A DNA stretch of 64,000 nt from Clarkia xantiana subsp. parviflora (Eukaryota > Streptophyta > Magnoliopsida > Myrtales > Onagraceae). Where the stretch lies: assembly GCA_036873135.1 (NCBI GenBank), contig JAPTYO010000020.1:8497203-8561202 (forward strand), given 5' to 3'. Of the stretch, positions 10,144-22,558 are shown piece by piece (the first letter of the stretch is position 1; every line of letters begins with the position of its first letter). The position numbers and the translations under genes are program-made. The notes under the pieces were generated by a model that was not told the DNA's origin, made no database searches, and worked only from the letters and a program-made list of their open reading frames with translations.

Positions 10144-10819
10144 CACAAGGATTTGTTTGTTTTTTTACAGATTAGACAACTAATTGCAATTGAAGACCAA
10201 GTGATAACCATGCCTACGAGAAGATGAAGGAGAGTTCCTACCGACTACGACATGCTCCCTGCTGACCTCCAAATCAGTCATCCATGCTTTGATTCCTCAC
10301 TGACAGCGACTACGTCCCTGTGTGATTGTCTCCTACAGCCCGGTCACCATGGTTGTCCACCGTCGCACCATCGGTCACTGCTCCGGTCACCCTTGCTGTG
10401 TACGATTTCCCTCTCCATCAGGTGGAGCTCCGTCGCTGCTTCGCTGCAAGCCCGTTCCAAGCAACGCCTCGCCGTCCTTTCCCGATTCAAACTGCAGCTG
10501 TGCTATATTTATGACTCGGTTCAGTCACTGACCAAGACCACCAGTTTCACACCAACTACACCAGATTCGACAACCGCTCACAGCAGACCCGACTCGGTCT
10601 TCACCAATCGTCTATCGGAAGCTTCTGACTCCGACCACATATCCCTCCACCCATCCCGCGCTTCATTGTCCATTCGAGACTCCGATCGGCCTTGCTTTCG
10701 ATCGACTGAGTTTGGTCCTGCCATTCAGCCGCTGTCCATTCTTACGTTTCAGGTCTTTCCCACCGGAGCTCCCCCGTTGTCCGATTAGCTGCTGGCGCCG
10801 CCCGTCGACGACCACCCTG
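10144..10819. other. Retroelement-leader-like segment, left half
   Basis: This follows the end of the split TGTAAACACC-family LTR. The text is pyrimidine- and C-rich from about 10250, like untranslated leaders of plant LTR elements. A 178-codon open frame (10252-10788, no ATG start) is serine-rich and of low complexity, with no recognisable domain. The sequence continues at 12630 once the small LTR element is taken out. Confidence 0.35.
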
Positions 10820-11072
10820 TGTTATGATAGTATAGTATGGGGGTTTGTTGAGTAGCTCAATACTTTGGGGTAAACTGATAATATAGATAGTTAGGATTAT
10901 TTTATAAATAGCTGTCGTTGTATGAGGAGAGTATGCTTGCATGATGAATTGATATGTTAACATGAGCTTAGGCTCTTCTCTATATCTGGTTATCTTCCTA
11001 TTCTTTTACCTAAATCACATTCTCCGTTCCTAGTCTATACATCTTCTTCTATCGATCGATTATATCGTATCA
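10820..11072 (+). repeat. 5' LTR of the small LTR element
   Basis: It starts TGTTATGATAG and ends CGTATCA. A TATA-like ttataaatag lies near 10900. The PBS TGGTATCAGAGCC follows at 11074-11086, complementary to the initiator tRNA-Met 3' end and typical of plant copia and TRIM elements. Confidence 0.92.
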
Positions 11073-11679
11073 TTGGTATCAGAGCCGATCTATCTTTGGA
11101 CGTGGTATTTTTGTTGCGATTCCGCCACTATTACCGACTCCGACCACAACCGTTTGCATCGACCGCTGCTCTGCCTCCGTCGATCGCCTTTACGTCGTCC
11201 ACCGCCGTCACCACTCATCCGTTGCTACTGCCAGTTGCACAGCCGTTTCTTATCTGGCATCTATCCACTGCGATGCATCGCCTCTGTTGATCACCATTAT
11301 TCTCGTCCGTCCATCGGTGTCACTTGCTATTGCTACTGCACTATTGATTGATATTTCTGCTCTGTTAGGTTTACACTCCGTCTCTGCGCTGTGATTTTCT
11401 CTACCTGTGCTGCATAATTTCGTTGGAATCAGGTGCTGCGTAATTGAATTGCTAAATTGCTGCTGTTACATATATGTATGGTGTGAACTGCTGTCAATTT
11501 CTGCAAGTCTTTGCTGCTGCAATTTCTGGAGTATATCAAGAGTAATCCGCAAGGTGTTTGTCGAATTGAACATGAGAAATATTTTCTCTTAAGTTGCTGC
11601 GCTGGTTCATTTCTGCTGCTAATGCTTTTCGAGAATGGACCTCAGAACATAATTTCTCAAGTTATCTGAGTTAGCAGAA

Positions 11680-12147
11680 TTGTTTTTGACTAGTCTAAAC
11701 AAGGCACAACGACAAATAGATATTATTCAAGCAGGTAATAAGAAAATTGGAGGCATATTGGATGAACTGGCTCAATCGTGTTATCATGAACCTGGATTAG
11801 ATGACATACCGGAAGAAGTTCAGTCTGCCGATTTGGTTAATACCCCTTGTGATGTTAAGAACCATTCCTTTGCATTTGTGAATCGAGAAAACTCTGTGGA
11901 GATTGTTGTAGAGCATCCTTTTCCAGTCACCAATGATTATTCCAAAGTTGAAGAGTTAAGGGTGAACATGGACAATTGGCAGCCTTATGATGATGGTGGT
12001 GATAATGATCAGTTTGAACAATTATCTCCAAAAGTACAGCGAGAACTGGTTGAGCTAGGTAAGGCCAACAAGGAATTTGGTAGCATATTTCCAATTACAG
12101 TTGAATTTTTTGGAGCCTTCTCCTCGAGAGTTAGTGATTGGAATTGA
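11680..12147 (+). other. Unrecognised acidic ORF inside the small LTR element
   Basis: An open frame of about 155 codons without a near ATG start includes the acidic text DIPEEVQSADLVNT and ends soon after FQQ-poor text FEQLSPKVQRELVELGK. I recognise no gag, pol or other domain. It could be a captured host exon fragment or a remnant of the parent element. A second frame (12077-12412) overlaps its end and contains a direct repeat: RDYDGFNGPG is encoded twice, near 12238 and 12307. The text LRTMCFLRGG just before the 3' LTR resembles the pol tail common in plant LTR elements, which hints at descent by internal deletion. Coding status is uncertain. Confidence 0.4.
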
Positions 12148-12360
12148 CTTCCTTGGTGTTAACCTATCTAACGACAGAGCTCCAGTTGATGAACTGAAAT
12201 TGAATATATTTGATTATGTTATCCACCAGATGATAGTTCGAGATTATGACGGCTTCAACGGTCCGGGATACTTTCATGGTGCATTTGAATTTGTTTTGGC
12301 TATTGTTCGGGATTATGACGGGTTTAATGGTCCCGGACACACATTGAGGACAATGTGTTT

Positions 12361-12376
12361 TTTAAGGGGTGGGTTA
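12361..12376 (+). promoter_or_regulatory. Polypurine tract of the small LTR element
   Basis: The purine-rich text aaggggtggg lies just before the 3' LTR start at 12377, where the plus-strand primer is expected. A thymine or two interrupt it near the LTR. Confidence 0.6.
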
Positions 12377-12629
12377 TGTTATGATAGTATAGTATGGGGG
12401 TTTGTTGAGTAGCTCAATAGTTTGGGGTAAACTGATAATATAGATAGTTAGGATTATTTTATAAATAGCTGTCGTTGTATGAGGAGAGTATGCTTGCATG
12501 ATGAATTGATATGTTAACATGAGCTTAGGCTCTTCTCTATATCTGGTTATCTTCCTATTCTTTTACCTAAATCACATTCTCCGTTCCTAGTCTATACATC
12601 TTCTTCTATCGATCGATTATATCGTATCA
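12377..12629 (+). repeat. 3' LTR of the small LTR element
   Basis: A 253-bp copy of 10820-11072 with a single visible difference. It ends CGTATCA and is followed by the TSD CCCTG. Confidence 0.92.
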
Positions 12630-12634
12630 CCCTG

Positions 12635-13386
<752 letters not shown>

Positions 13387-14825
13387 TTGTGACAAATAAG
13401 ATCAAGGTCCACCGTGGTTTCAGAGGTGAATATCCACTTGTAGCCTTCGTGGTCTCTCAGAGGTGTGATAATCCACGTGTAGCAACAATCGGTTGGTCTT
13501 CATCATGCTCTCAGTGGAGTGATGACAGCCACCTATGGCCTTGAATCTTCAAAAAGAGTTGGACGGAAGATGAAGTTCCAATATCTCAGTCTTACTGCGA
13601 AGCTGAGGTTCCTATGTTTCAATCTCCCAAAAGGTGAAGTTCCTATGTCTCAGGTGATGAGGTTCCAATGTTTCAACCTTCTACAATATCCAACAAGACG
13701 AAGCTCCACACTTCAGTCTTCAAAATACCAACGTATGACAACCCGGTAATCACAAAACAGTCATTCCAATCTTCAAAATATAAGAACTGTCCTCAGAGCA
13801 ACCATTATCAACAAGTTCAACTGCAAATCAGTTGAAACCAACAATCCAAGCAAAACCCAAGCTTGGTATCAACAAATCCCATCAAAACGAGCAACACAAT
13901 GCTCCATTCTTCAACAAATTCAACTGAAAGACAGTTGAAATCCCAGCAATCCAAGCTATCCAATGCTTGAATGAATCATATCTCATCAAAACCACAGAAT
14001 ATCCATCCGGCAATCCAAAAAAAAACAGCAATTTCAGCACTTTTCAGCACTTTTCAGCAATTTTCAGCACTTTTTAGCAAATTTCAGCTACTTTCAGCAA
14101 AATTCAGCAACAGCAGAATTTTAACAGCAACAACTGAAATTCCAGCAACAATATACAGCTGAAAATGCAACATCTCACAGCATATCTATCCCGGTAATCC
14201 AAATTTCAGCCATTTCGGCCAAAAAACAGCAATTTTCAGCAATTTCCAGCAACTTTAAGCAAAATTCAACAACAGCAGAATTTTAACAGCAATATAACAA
14301 TTGAAAATCGCAGCCAATCACAGCAACCATTCCCGCAATAGCAATAACACATTGACAACAACCCCAATCTGAAGTTTCAGCAGCAATAGGTGCATATACA
14401 GCAGCAGAAACTAATGTAACAGTGACAGCAGAAAATGGGATTGCATCATAATTTTGACAGTAAGATTCGAAAATCCAAATCACCTCGGAATTTGACGTAT
14501 AATATATCAATGGAATCGTGAGACCGAGACGATTCCGAAAAACTGAATTTCGCGGCCAACGGAAGAGTGGAAGGTGGCACGTGGTCCCCACGCGCCGGCG
14601 GTGTCAACGGCTTCTGGCGGCGCGTCCGGCGGCTTCTGGCGGCGCCGGAAAGAGCAGAATGGTCGCCCGAGGTATCTGGGTCGATTGGTGATGTCAATTT
14701 TGGAAGAAGATGTCTAAATCGAATGGGTAATTTTCGGGGTTCTTGGACAGAGCTACGGCGCTTGAAAGAACAAGATGAAAATTTTCTGGAAAAATTAAAA
14801 ACGAAATCGAAACACCACGTTCAAT

Positions 14826-14838
14826 GGCTCTGATACCA
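14826..14838 (-). promoter_or_regulatory. PBS of array unit (representative)
   Basis: On the minus strand this is TGGTATCAGAGCC, the initiator tRNA-Met primer site of copia and TRIM elements. The same site recurs once per unit, just left of each LTR, in all 17 units. Confidence 0.88.
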
Positions 14839-14947
14839 TATAAAATGTTATAATCGAAGAGTGGTGGGAGAGAATGTAGAGAGCAATCATTTACTAATAT
14901 GAAACATTGTAATAGAATTGCTTAGTGATTACATAGAGTGGAGGCTC

Positions 14948-14958
14948 CTTTATATAGG
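14948..14958 (-). promoter_or_regulatory. LTR TATA box of array unit (representative)
   Basis: On the minus strand the text CTATATAAAGG sits inside the near-palindrome CTCCTATATAAAGGAG. It recurs in every LTR of the array, so 17 potential leftward promoters are spaced ~1.86 kb apart. Confidence 0.65.
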
Positions 14959-15088
14959 AGACCTCTAGGACTAGTATGCCAAACCCTAGATACAATAGGG
15001 ACTAATGTGCAAATACTAGAACTAACATAACTTAGCATAATTAGATAGTGACCCCATATGTATGATACCATATGTATGATATCCAATA

Positions 15089-15102
15089 TTCCCCCATCTT
15101 TT
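15089..15102 (-). promoter_or_regulatory. Polypurine tract of array unit (representative)
   Basis: On the minus strand AAGATGGGGGAA immediately precedes the LTR start. In units 15 and 16 it reads AAGATAGGGGAA, a shared variant. Confidence 0.7.
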
Positions 15103-16961
15103 CCTTCTTCTTCCTTCTTCAATCCGAAGTGCAACCCAATCTTAAAAACAAAGCTAAAAAGCTTCACAATCTTCAAAGTAGAGCTAAAAAGCTCCAATCT
15201 TCAACAAATGGTCCAAGGCAACAGTTCCAAAGAATCAATGACGTTGATAATTGTGACAAATAAGATCAAGGTCCACCGTGGTCTCAGAGGTGAATATCCA
15301 CTTGTAGCCTTCGTGGTCTCTCAGAGGTGTGATAATCCACGTGTAGCAACAATCGGTTGGTCTTCATCATGCTCTCAGCGGAGTGATGACAGCCACCTAT
15401 GGCCTTGAATCTTCAAAAAGAGTTGGACGGAGGATGAAGTTCCAATATCTCAGTCTTACTGCGAAGCTGAGGTTCCTATGTTTCAATCTCCCAAAAGGTG
15501 AAGTTCCTATGTCTCAGGTGATGAGGTTCCAATGTTTCAACCTTCTACAATATCCAACAAGACGAAGCTCCACACTTCAGTCTTCAAAATACCAAGGTAT
15601 GACAACCCGGTAATCACAAAACAGCCATTCCAATCTTCAAAATATAAGAACTGTCCTCAGAGCAACCATTATCAACAAGTTCAACTGCAAATCAGTTGAA
15701 ACCAACAATCCAAGCAAAACCCAAGCTTGGTATCAACAAATCCCATCAAAACGAGCAACACAATGCTCCATTCTTCAACAAATTCAACTGAAAGACAGTT
15801 GAAGTCCCAGCAATCCAAGCTATCCAATGCTTGAATGAATCATATCTCATCAAAACCACAGAATATCCATCCGGCAATCCAAAAAAAACAGCAATTTCAT
15901 TACTTTTCAGCACTTTTCAGCAATTTTCAGCACTTTTTAGCAAATTTCAGCTACTTTCAGCAAAATTCAGCAACAGCAGAATTTTAACAGCAACAACTGA
16001 AATTCCAGCAACAATATACAGCTGAAAATGCAACATCTCACAGCATATCTATCCCGGTAATCCAAATTTCAGCCATTTCGGCCAAAAAACAGCAATTTTC
16101 AGCACTTTTCAGCAATTCCCAGCAACTTTAAGCAAAATTAAACAACAGCAGAATTTTAACAGCAATATAACAACTGAAAATCGCAGCCAATCACAGCAAC
16201 CATTCCCGCAATAGCAATAACACATCAACAACAACCCCAATCTGAAGTTTCAGCAGCAATAGGTGCATATACAGCAGCAGAAACTAATGTAACAGTGACA
16301 GCAGAAAATGGGATTGCATCATAATTTTGACAGTAAGATTCGAAAATCCAAATCACCTCGGAATTTGACGTATAATATATCAATGGAATCGTGAGACCGA
16401 GACGATTCCGAAAAACTGAATTTCGAGGCCAACGGAAGAGTGGAAGGTGGCACGTGGTCCCCACGCGCCGGCGGTGTCAACGGCTTGTGGCGGCGCGTCC
16501 GGCGGCTTCTGGCGGCGCCGGAAAGAGCAGAATGGTCGCCCGAGGTATCTGGGTCGATTGGTGATGTCAATTTTGGAAGAAGATGTCTAAATCGAATGGG
16601 TAATTTTCGGGGTGCTTGGACAGAGCTACGGCGCTTGAAAGAACAAGATGAAAATTTTCTGGAAAAATTAAAAACGAAATCGGAACACCACGTTCAATGG
16701 CTCTGATACCATATAAAAGGTTATAATCGAAGAGTGGTGGGAGAGAATGTAGAGAGCAATCATTTACTAATATGAAACATTGTAATAGAATTGCTTAGTG
16801 ATTACATAGAGTGGAGGCTCCTTTATATAGGAGACCTCTAGGACTAGTATGCCAAACCCTAGATACAATAGGGACTAATGTGCAAATACTAGAACTAACA
16901 TAACTTAGCATAATTAGATAGTGACCCCATATGTATGATACCATATGTATGATATCCAATA
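15089..16961 (-). repeat. Array unit 2
   Basis: 1,873 bp; LTR 16719-16961. The LTR terminus on the plus strand reads GGTTATAATC instead of TGTTATAATC, so this copy has lost the canonical CA end. The A tract is preceded by 'caatcc', shared with unit 3. Confidence 0.9.
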
Positions 16962-18834
16962 TTCCCCCATCTTTTCCTTCTTCTTCCTTCTTCAATCCGA
17001 AGTGCAACCCAATCTTAAAAACAAAGCTAAAAAGCTTCACAATCTTCAAAGTAGAGCTAAAAAGCTCTAATCTTCAACAAATGGTCCAAGGCAACAGTTC
17101 CAAAGAATCAATGACGTTGATAATTGTGACAAATAAGATCAAGGTCCACCGTGGTCTCAGAGGTGAATATCCACTTGTAGCCTTCGTGGTCTCTCAGAGG
17201 TGTGATAATCCACGTGTAGCAACAATCGGTTGGTCTTCATCATGCTCTCAGCGGAGTGATGACAGCCACCTATGGCCTTGAATCTTCAAAAAGAGTTGGA
17301 CGGAGGATGAAGTTCCAATATCTCAGTCTTACTGCGAAGCTGAGGTTCCTATGTTTCAATCTCCCAAAAGGTGAAGTTCCTATGTCTCAGGTGATGAGGT
17401 TCCAATGTTTCAACCTTCTACAATATCCAACAAGACGAAGCTCCACACTTCAGTCTTCAAAATACCAAGGTATGACAACCCGGTAATCACAAAACAGCCA
17501 TTCCAATCTTCAAAATATAAGAACTGTCCTCAGAGCAACCATTATCAACAAGTTCAACTGCAAATCAGTTGAAACCAACAATCCAAGCAAAACCCAAGCT
17601 TGGTATCAACAAATCCCATCAAAACGAGCAACACAATGCTCCATTCTTCAACAAATTCAACTGAAAGACAGTTGAAGTCCCAGCAATCCAAGCTATCCAA
17701 TGCTTGAATGAATCATATCTCATCAAAACCACAGAATATCCATCCGGCAATCCAAAAAAAACAGCAATTTCAGCACTTTTCAGCACTTTTCAGCAATTTT
17801 CAGCACTTTTTAGCAAATTTCAGCTACTTTCAGCAAAATTCAGCAACAGCAGAATTTTAACAGCAACAACTGAAATTCCAGCAACAATATACAGCTGAAA
17901 ATGCAACATCTCACAGCATATCTATCCCGGTAATCCAAATTTCAGCCATTTCGGCCAAAAAACAGCAATTTTCAGCACTTTTCAGCAATTCCCAGCAACT
18001 TTAAGCAAAATTAAACAACAGCAGAATTTTAACAGCAATATAACAACTGAAAATCGCAGCCAATCACAGCAACCATTCCCGCAATAGCAATAACACATCA
18101 ACAACAACCCCAATCTGAAGTTTCAGCAGCAATAGGTGCATATACAGCAGCAGAAACTAATGTAACAGTGACAGCAGAAAATGGGATTGCATCATAATTT
18201 TGACAGTAAGATTCGAAAATCCAAATCACCTCGGAATTTGACGTATAATATATCAATGGAATCGTGAGACCGAGACGATTCCGAAAAACTGAATTTCGCG
18301 GCCAACGGAAGAGTGGAAGGTGGCACGTGGTCCCCACGCGCCGGCGGTGTCAACGGCTTGTGGCGGCGCGTCCGGCGGCTTCTGGCGGCGCCGGAAAGAG
18401 CAGAATGGTCGCCCGAGGTATCTGGGTCGATTGGTGATGTCAATTTTGGAAGAAGATGTCTAAATCGAATGGGTAATTTTCGGGGTGCTTGGACAGAGCT
18501 ACGGCGCTTGAAAGAACAAGATGAAAATTTTCTGGAAAAATTAAAAACGAAATCGGAACACCACGTTCAATGGCTCTGATACCATATAAAATGTTATAAT
18601 CGAAGAGTGGTGGGAGAGAATGTAGAGAGCAATCCTTTACTAATATGAAACATTGTAATAGAATTGCTTAGTGATTACATAGAGTGGAGGCTCCTTTATA
18701 TAGGAGACCTCTAGGACTAGTATGCCAAACCCTAGATACAATAGGGACTAATGTGCAAATACTAGAACTAACATAACTTAGCATAATTAGATAGTGACCC
18801 CATATGTATGATACCATATGTATGATATCCAATA
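16962..18834 (-). repeat. Array unit 3
   Basis: 1,873 bp; LTR 18592-18834. Same length class as unit 2, with the extra 'cagcacttttcag' step in the internal short repeats. Confidence 0.9.
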
Positions 18835-20696
18835 TTCCCCCATCTTTTCCTTCTTCTTCCTTCTTCAATCCGAAGTGCAACCCAATCTTAAAAACAAAGC
18901 TAAAAAGCTTCACAATCTTCAAAGTAGAGCTAAAAAGCTCCAATCTTCAACAAATGGTCCAAGGCAACAGTTCCAAAGAATCAATGACGTTGATAATTGT
19001 GACAAATAAGATCAAGGTCCACCGTGGTCTCAGAGGTGAATATCCACTTGTAGCCTTCGTGGTCTCTCAGAGGTGTGATAATCCACGTGTAGCAACAATC
19101 GGTTGGTCTTCATCATGCTCTCAGCGGAGTGATGACAGCCACCTATGGCCTTGAATCTTCAAAAAGAGTTGGACGGAGGATGAAGTTCCAATATCTCAGT
19201 CTTACTGCGAAGCTGAGGTTCCTATGTTTCAATCTCCCAAAAGGTGAAGTTCCTATGTCTCAGGTGATGAGGTTCCAATGTTTCAACCTTCTACAATATC
19301 CAACAAGACGAAGCTCCACACTTCAGTCTTCAAAATACCAAGGTATGACAACCCGGTAATCACAAAACAGCCATTCCAATCTTCAAAATATAAGAACTGT
19401 CCTCAGAGCAACCATTATCAACAAGTTCAACTGCAAATCAGTTGAAACCAACAATCCAAGCAAAACCCAAGCTTGGTATCAACAAATCCCATCAAAACGA
19501 GCAACACAATGCTCCATTCTTCAACAAATTCAACTGAAAGACAGTTGAAGTCCCAGCAATCCAAGCTATCCAATGCTTGAATGAATCATATCTCATCAAA
19601 ACCACAGAATATCCATCCGGCAATAAAAAAAAACAGCAATTTCAGCACTTTTCAGCAATTTTCAGCACTTTTTAGCAAATTTCAGCTACTCTCAGCAAAA
19701 TTCAGCAACAGCAGAATTTTAACAGCAACAACTGAAATTCCAGCAACAATATACAGCTGAAAATGCAACATCTCACAGCATATCTATCCCGGTAATCCAA
19801 ATTTCAGCCATTTCGGCCAAAAAACAGCAATTTTCAGCACTTTTCAGCAATTCCCAGCAACTTTAAGCAAAATTAAACAACAGCAGAATTTTAACAGCAA
19901 TATAACAACTGAAAATCGCAGCCAATCACAGCAACCATTCCCGCAATAGCAATAACACATCAACAACAACCCCAATCTGAAGTTTCAGCAGCAATAGGTG
20001 CATATACAGCAGCAGAAACTAATGTAACAGTGACAGCAGAAAATGGGATTGCATCATAATTTTGACAGTAAGATTCGAAAATCCAAATCACCTCGGAATT
20101 TGACGTATAATATATCAATGGAATCGTGAGACCGAGACGATTCCGAAAAACTGAATTTCGCGGCCAACGGAAGAGTGGAAGGTGGCACGTGGTCCCCACG
20201 CGCCGGCGGTGTCAACGGCTTGTGGCGGCGAGTCCGGCGGCTTCTGGCGGCGCCGGAAAGAGCAGAATGGTCGCCCGAGGTATCTGGGTCGATTGGTGAT
20301 GTCAATTTTGGAAGAAGATGTCTAAATCGAATGGGTAATTTTCGGGGTGCTTGGACAGAGCTACGGCGCTTGAAAGAACAAGATGAAAATTTTCTGGAAA
20401 AATTAAAAACGAAATCGGAACACCACGTTCAATGGCTCTGATACCATATAAAATGTTATAATCGAAGAGTGGTGGGAGAGAATGTAGAGAGCAATCCTTT
20501 ACTAATATGAAACATTGTAATAGAATTGCTTAGTGATTACATAGAGTGGAGGCTCCTTTATATAGGAGACCTCTAGGACTAGTATGCCAAACCCTAGATA
20601 CAATAGGGACTAATGTGCAAATACTAGAACTAACATAACTTAGCATAATTAGATAGTGACCCCATATGTATGATACCATATGTATGATATCCAATA
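18835..20696 (-). repeat. Array unit 4
   Basis: 1,862 bp; LTR 20454-20696. Units 4-6 share one 11-bp-shorter internal form with 'ggcaat' directly before the A tract, which indicates a common recent parent. Private changes include 'tactctcag' near 19687. Confidence 0.9.
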
Positions 20697-22558
20697 TTCC
20701 CCCATCTTTTCCTTCTTCTTCCTTCTTCAATCCGAAGTGCAACCCAATCTTAAAAACAAAGCTAAAAAGCTTCACAATCTTCAAAGTAGAGCTAAAAAGC
20801 TCCAATCTTCAACAAATGGTCCAAGGCAACAGTTCCAAAGAATCAATGACGTTGATAATTGTGACAAATAAGATCAAGGTCCACCGTGGTCTCAGAGGTG
20901 AATATCCACTTGTAGCCTTCGTGGTCTCTCAGAGGTGTGATAATCCACGTGTAGCAACAATCGGTTGGTCTTCATCATGCTCTCAGCGGAGTGATGACAG
21001 CCACCTATGGCCTTGAATCTTCAAAAAGAGTTGGACGGAGGATGAAGTTCCAATATCTCAGTCTTACTGCGAAGCTGAGGTTCCTATGTTTCAATCTCCC
21101 AAAAGGTGAAGTTCCTATGTCTCAGGTGATGAGGTTCCAATGTTTCAACCTTCTACAATATCCAACAAGACGAAGCTCCACACTTCAGTCTTCAAAATAC
21201 CAAGGTATGACAACCCGGTAATCACAAAACAGCCATTCCAATCTTCAAAATATAAGAACTGTCCTCAGAGCAACCATTATCAACAAGTTCAACTGCAAAT
21301 CAGTTGAAACCAACAATCCAAGCAAAACCCAAGCTTGGTATCAACAAATCCCATCAAAACGAGCAACACAATGCTCCATTCTTCAACAAATTCAACTGAA
21401 AGACAGTTGAAGTCCCAGCAATCCAAGCTATCCAATGCTTGAATGAATCATATCTCATCAAAACCACAGAATATCCATCCGGCAATAAAAAAAAACAGCA
21501 ATTTCAGCACTTTTCAGCAATTTTCAGCACTTTTTAGCAAATTTCAGCTACTTTCAGCAAAATTCAGCAACAGCAGAATTTTAACAGCAACAACTGAAAT
21601 TCCAGCAACAATATACAGCTGAAAATGCAACATCTCACAGCATATCTATCCCGGTAATCCAAATTTCAGCCATTTCGGCCAAAAAACAGCAATTTTCAGC
21701 ACTTTTCAGCAATTCCCAGCAACTTTAAGCAAAATTAAACAACAGCAGAATTTTAACAGCAATATAACAACTGAAAATCGCAGCCAATCACAGCAACCAT
21801 TCCCGCAATAGCAATAACACATCAACAACAACCCCAATCTGAAGTTTCAGCAGCAATAGGTGCATATACAGCAGCAGAAACTAATGTAACAGTGACAGCA
21901 GAAAATGGGATTGCATCATAATTTTGACAGTAAGATTCGAAAATCCAAATCACCTCGGAATTTGACGTATAATATATCAATGGAATCGTGAGACCGAGAC
22001 GATTCCGAAAAACTGAATTTCGCGGCCAACGGAAGAGTGGAAGGTGGCACGTGGTCCCCACGCGCCGGCGGTGTCAACGGCTTGTGGCGGCGCGTCCGGC
22101 GGCTTCTGGCGGCGCCGGAAAGAGCAGAATGGTCGCCCGAGGTATCTGGGTCGATTGGTGATGTCAATTTTGGAAGAAGATGTCTAAATCGAATGGGTAA
22201 TTTTCGGGGTGCTTGGACAGAGCTACGGCGCTTGAAAGAACAAGATGAAAATTTTCTGGAAAAATTAAAAACGAAATCGGAACACCACGTTCAATGGCTC
22301 TGATACCATATAAAATGTTATAATCGAAGAGTGGTGGGAGAGAATGTAGAGAGCAATCCTTTACTAATATGAAACATTGTAATAGAATTGCTTAGTGATT
22401 ACATAGAGTGGAGGCTCCTTTATATAGGAGACCTCTAGGACTAGTATGCCAAACCCTAGATACAATAGGGACTAATGTGCAAATACTAGAACTAACATAA
22501 CTTAGCATAATTAGATAGTGACCCCATATGTATGATACCATATGTATGATATCCAATA
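20697..22558 (-). repeat. Array unit 5
   Basis: 1,862 bp; LTR 22316-22558. Nearly identical by eye to units 4 and 6. Confidence 0.9.

Larger units (their letters stand above)
10820..12629 (+). mobile_element. Complete small non-autonomous LTR element
   Basis: The 1,810-bp element has two 253-bp LTRs that differ at one site by eye (aatactttgg versus aatagtttgg). A perfect 5-base TSD, CCCTG, lies at 10815-10819 and 12630-12634. The PBS is of the initiator-methionine tRNA type, with a purine tract before the 3' LTR. The 1.3-kb interior has no gag or pol. It resembles a TRIM-like element and must have moved using proteins from elsewhere. The near-identical LTRs imply a very recent insertion. Confidence 0.92.
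13387..15088 (-). repeat. Array unit 1, left-truncated
   Basis: Similarity to other units begins abruptly at 'ttgtgacaaataag'; about 160 bp of the internal 3' part and the terminal LTR are missing. The LTR is 14846-15088 and the PBS 14826-14838. Private variants include 'acacattgaca' near 14349. Confidence 0.9.

Noticed and set aside
10252..10788. 178-codon plus-strand ORF as a host gene
   Set aside because: Low-complexity serine/proline-rich translation without an ATG start or domain. Overlapping frames are equally open, as expected from C-rich leader sequence.
14446..14697. 83-codon minus-strand ORF (MTSPIDPDTSG...) in the array units as a gene
   Set aside because: The frame ends at different places in different units (83 or 106 codons) and is closed in unit 6. 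It lies in a leader position and matches no gag I know. It is mentioned under the array but not called a gene.
15058..15408. 116-codon plus-strand ORF (MYDTICMISN...) recurring in most array units
   Set aside because: It starts in the LTR and runs antisense to the element across the polypurine tract. It recurs only because the DNA repeats, has no domain, and is not maintained in every unit.
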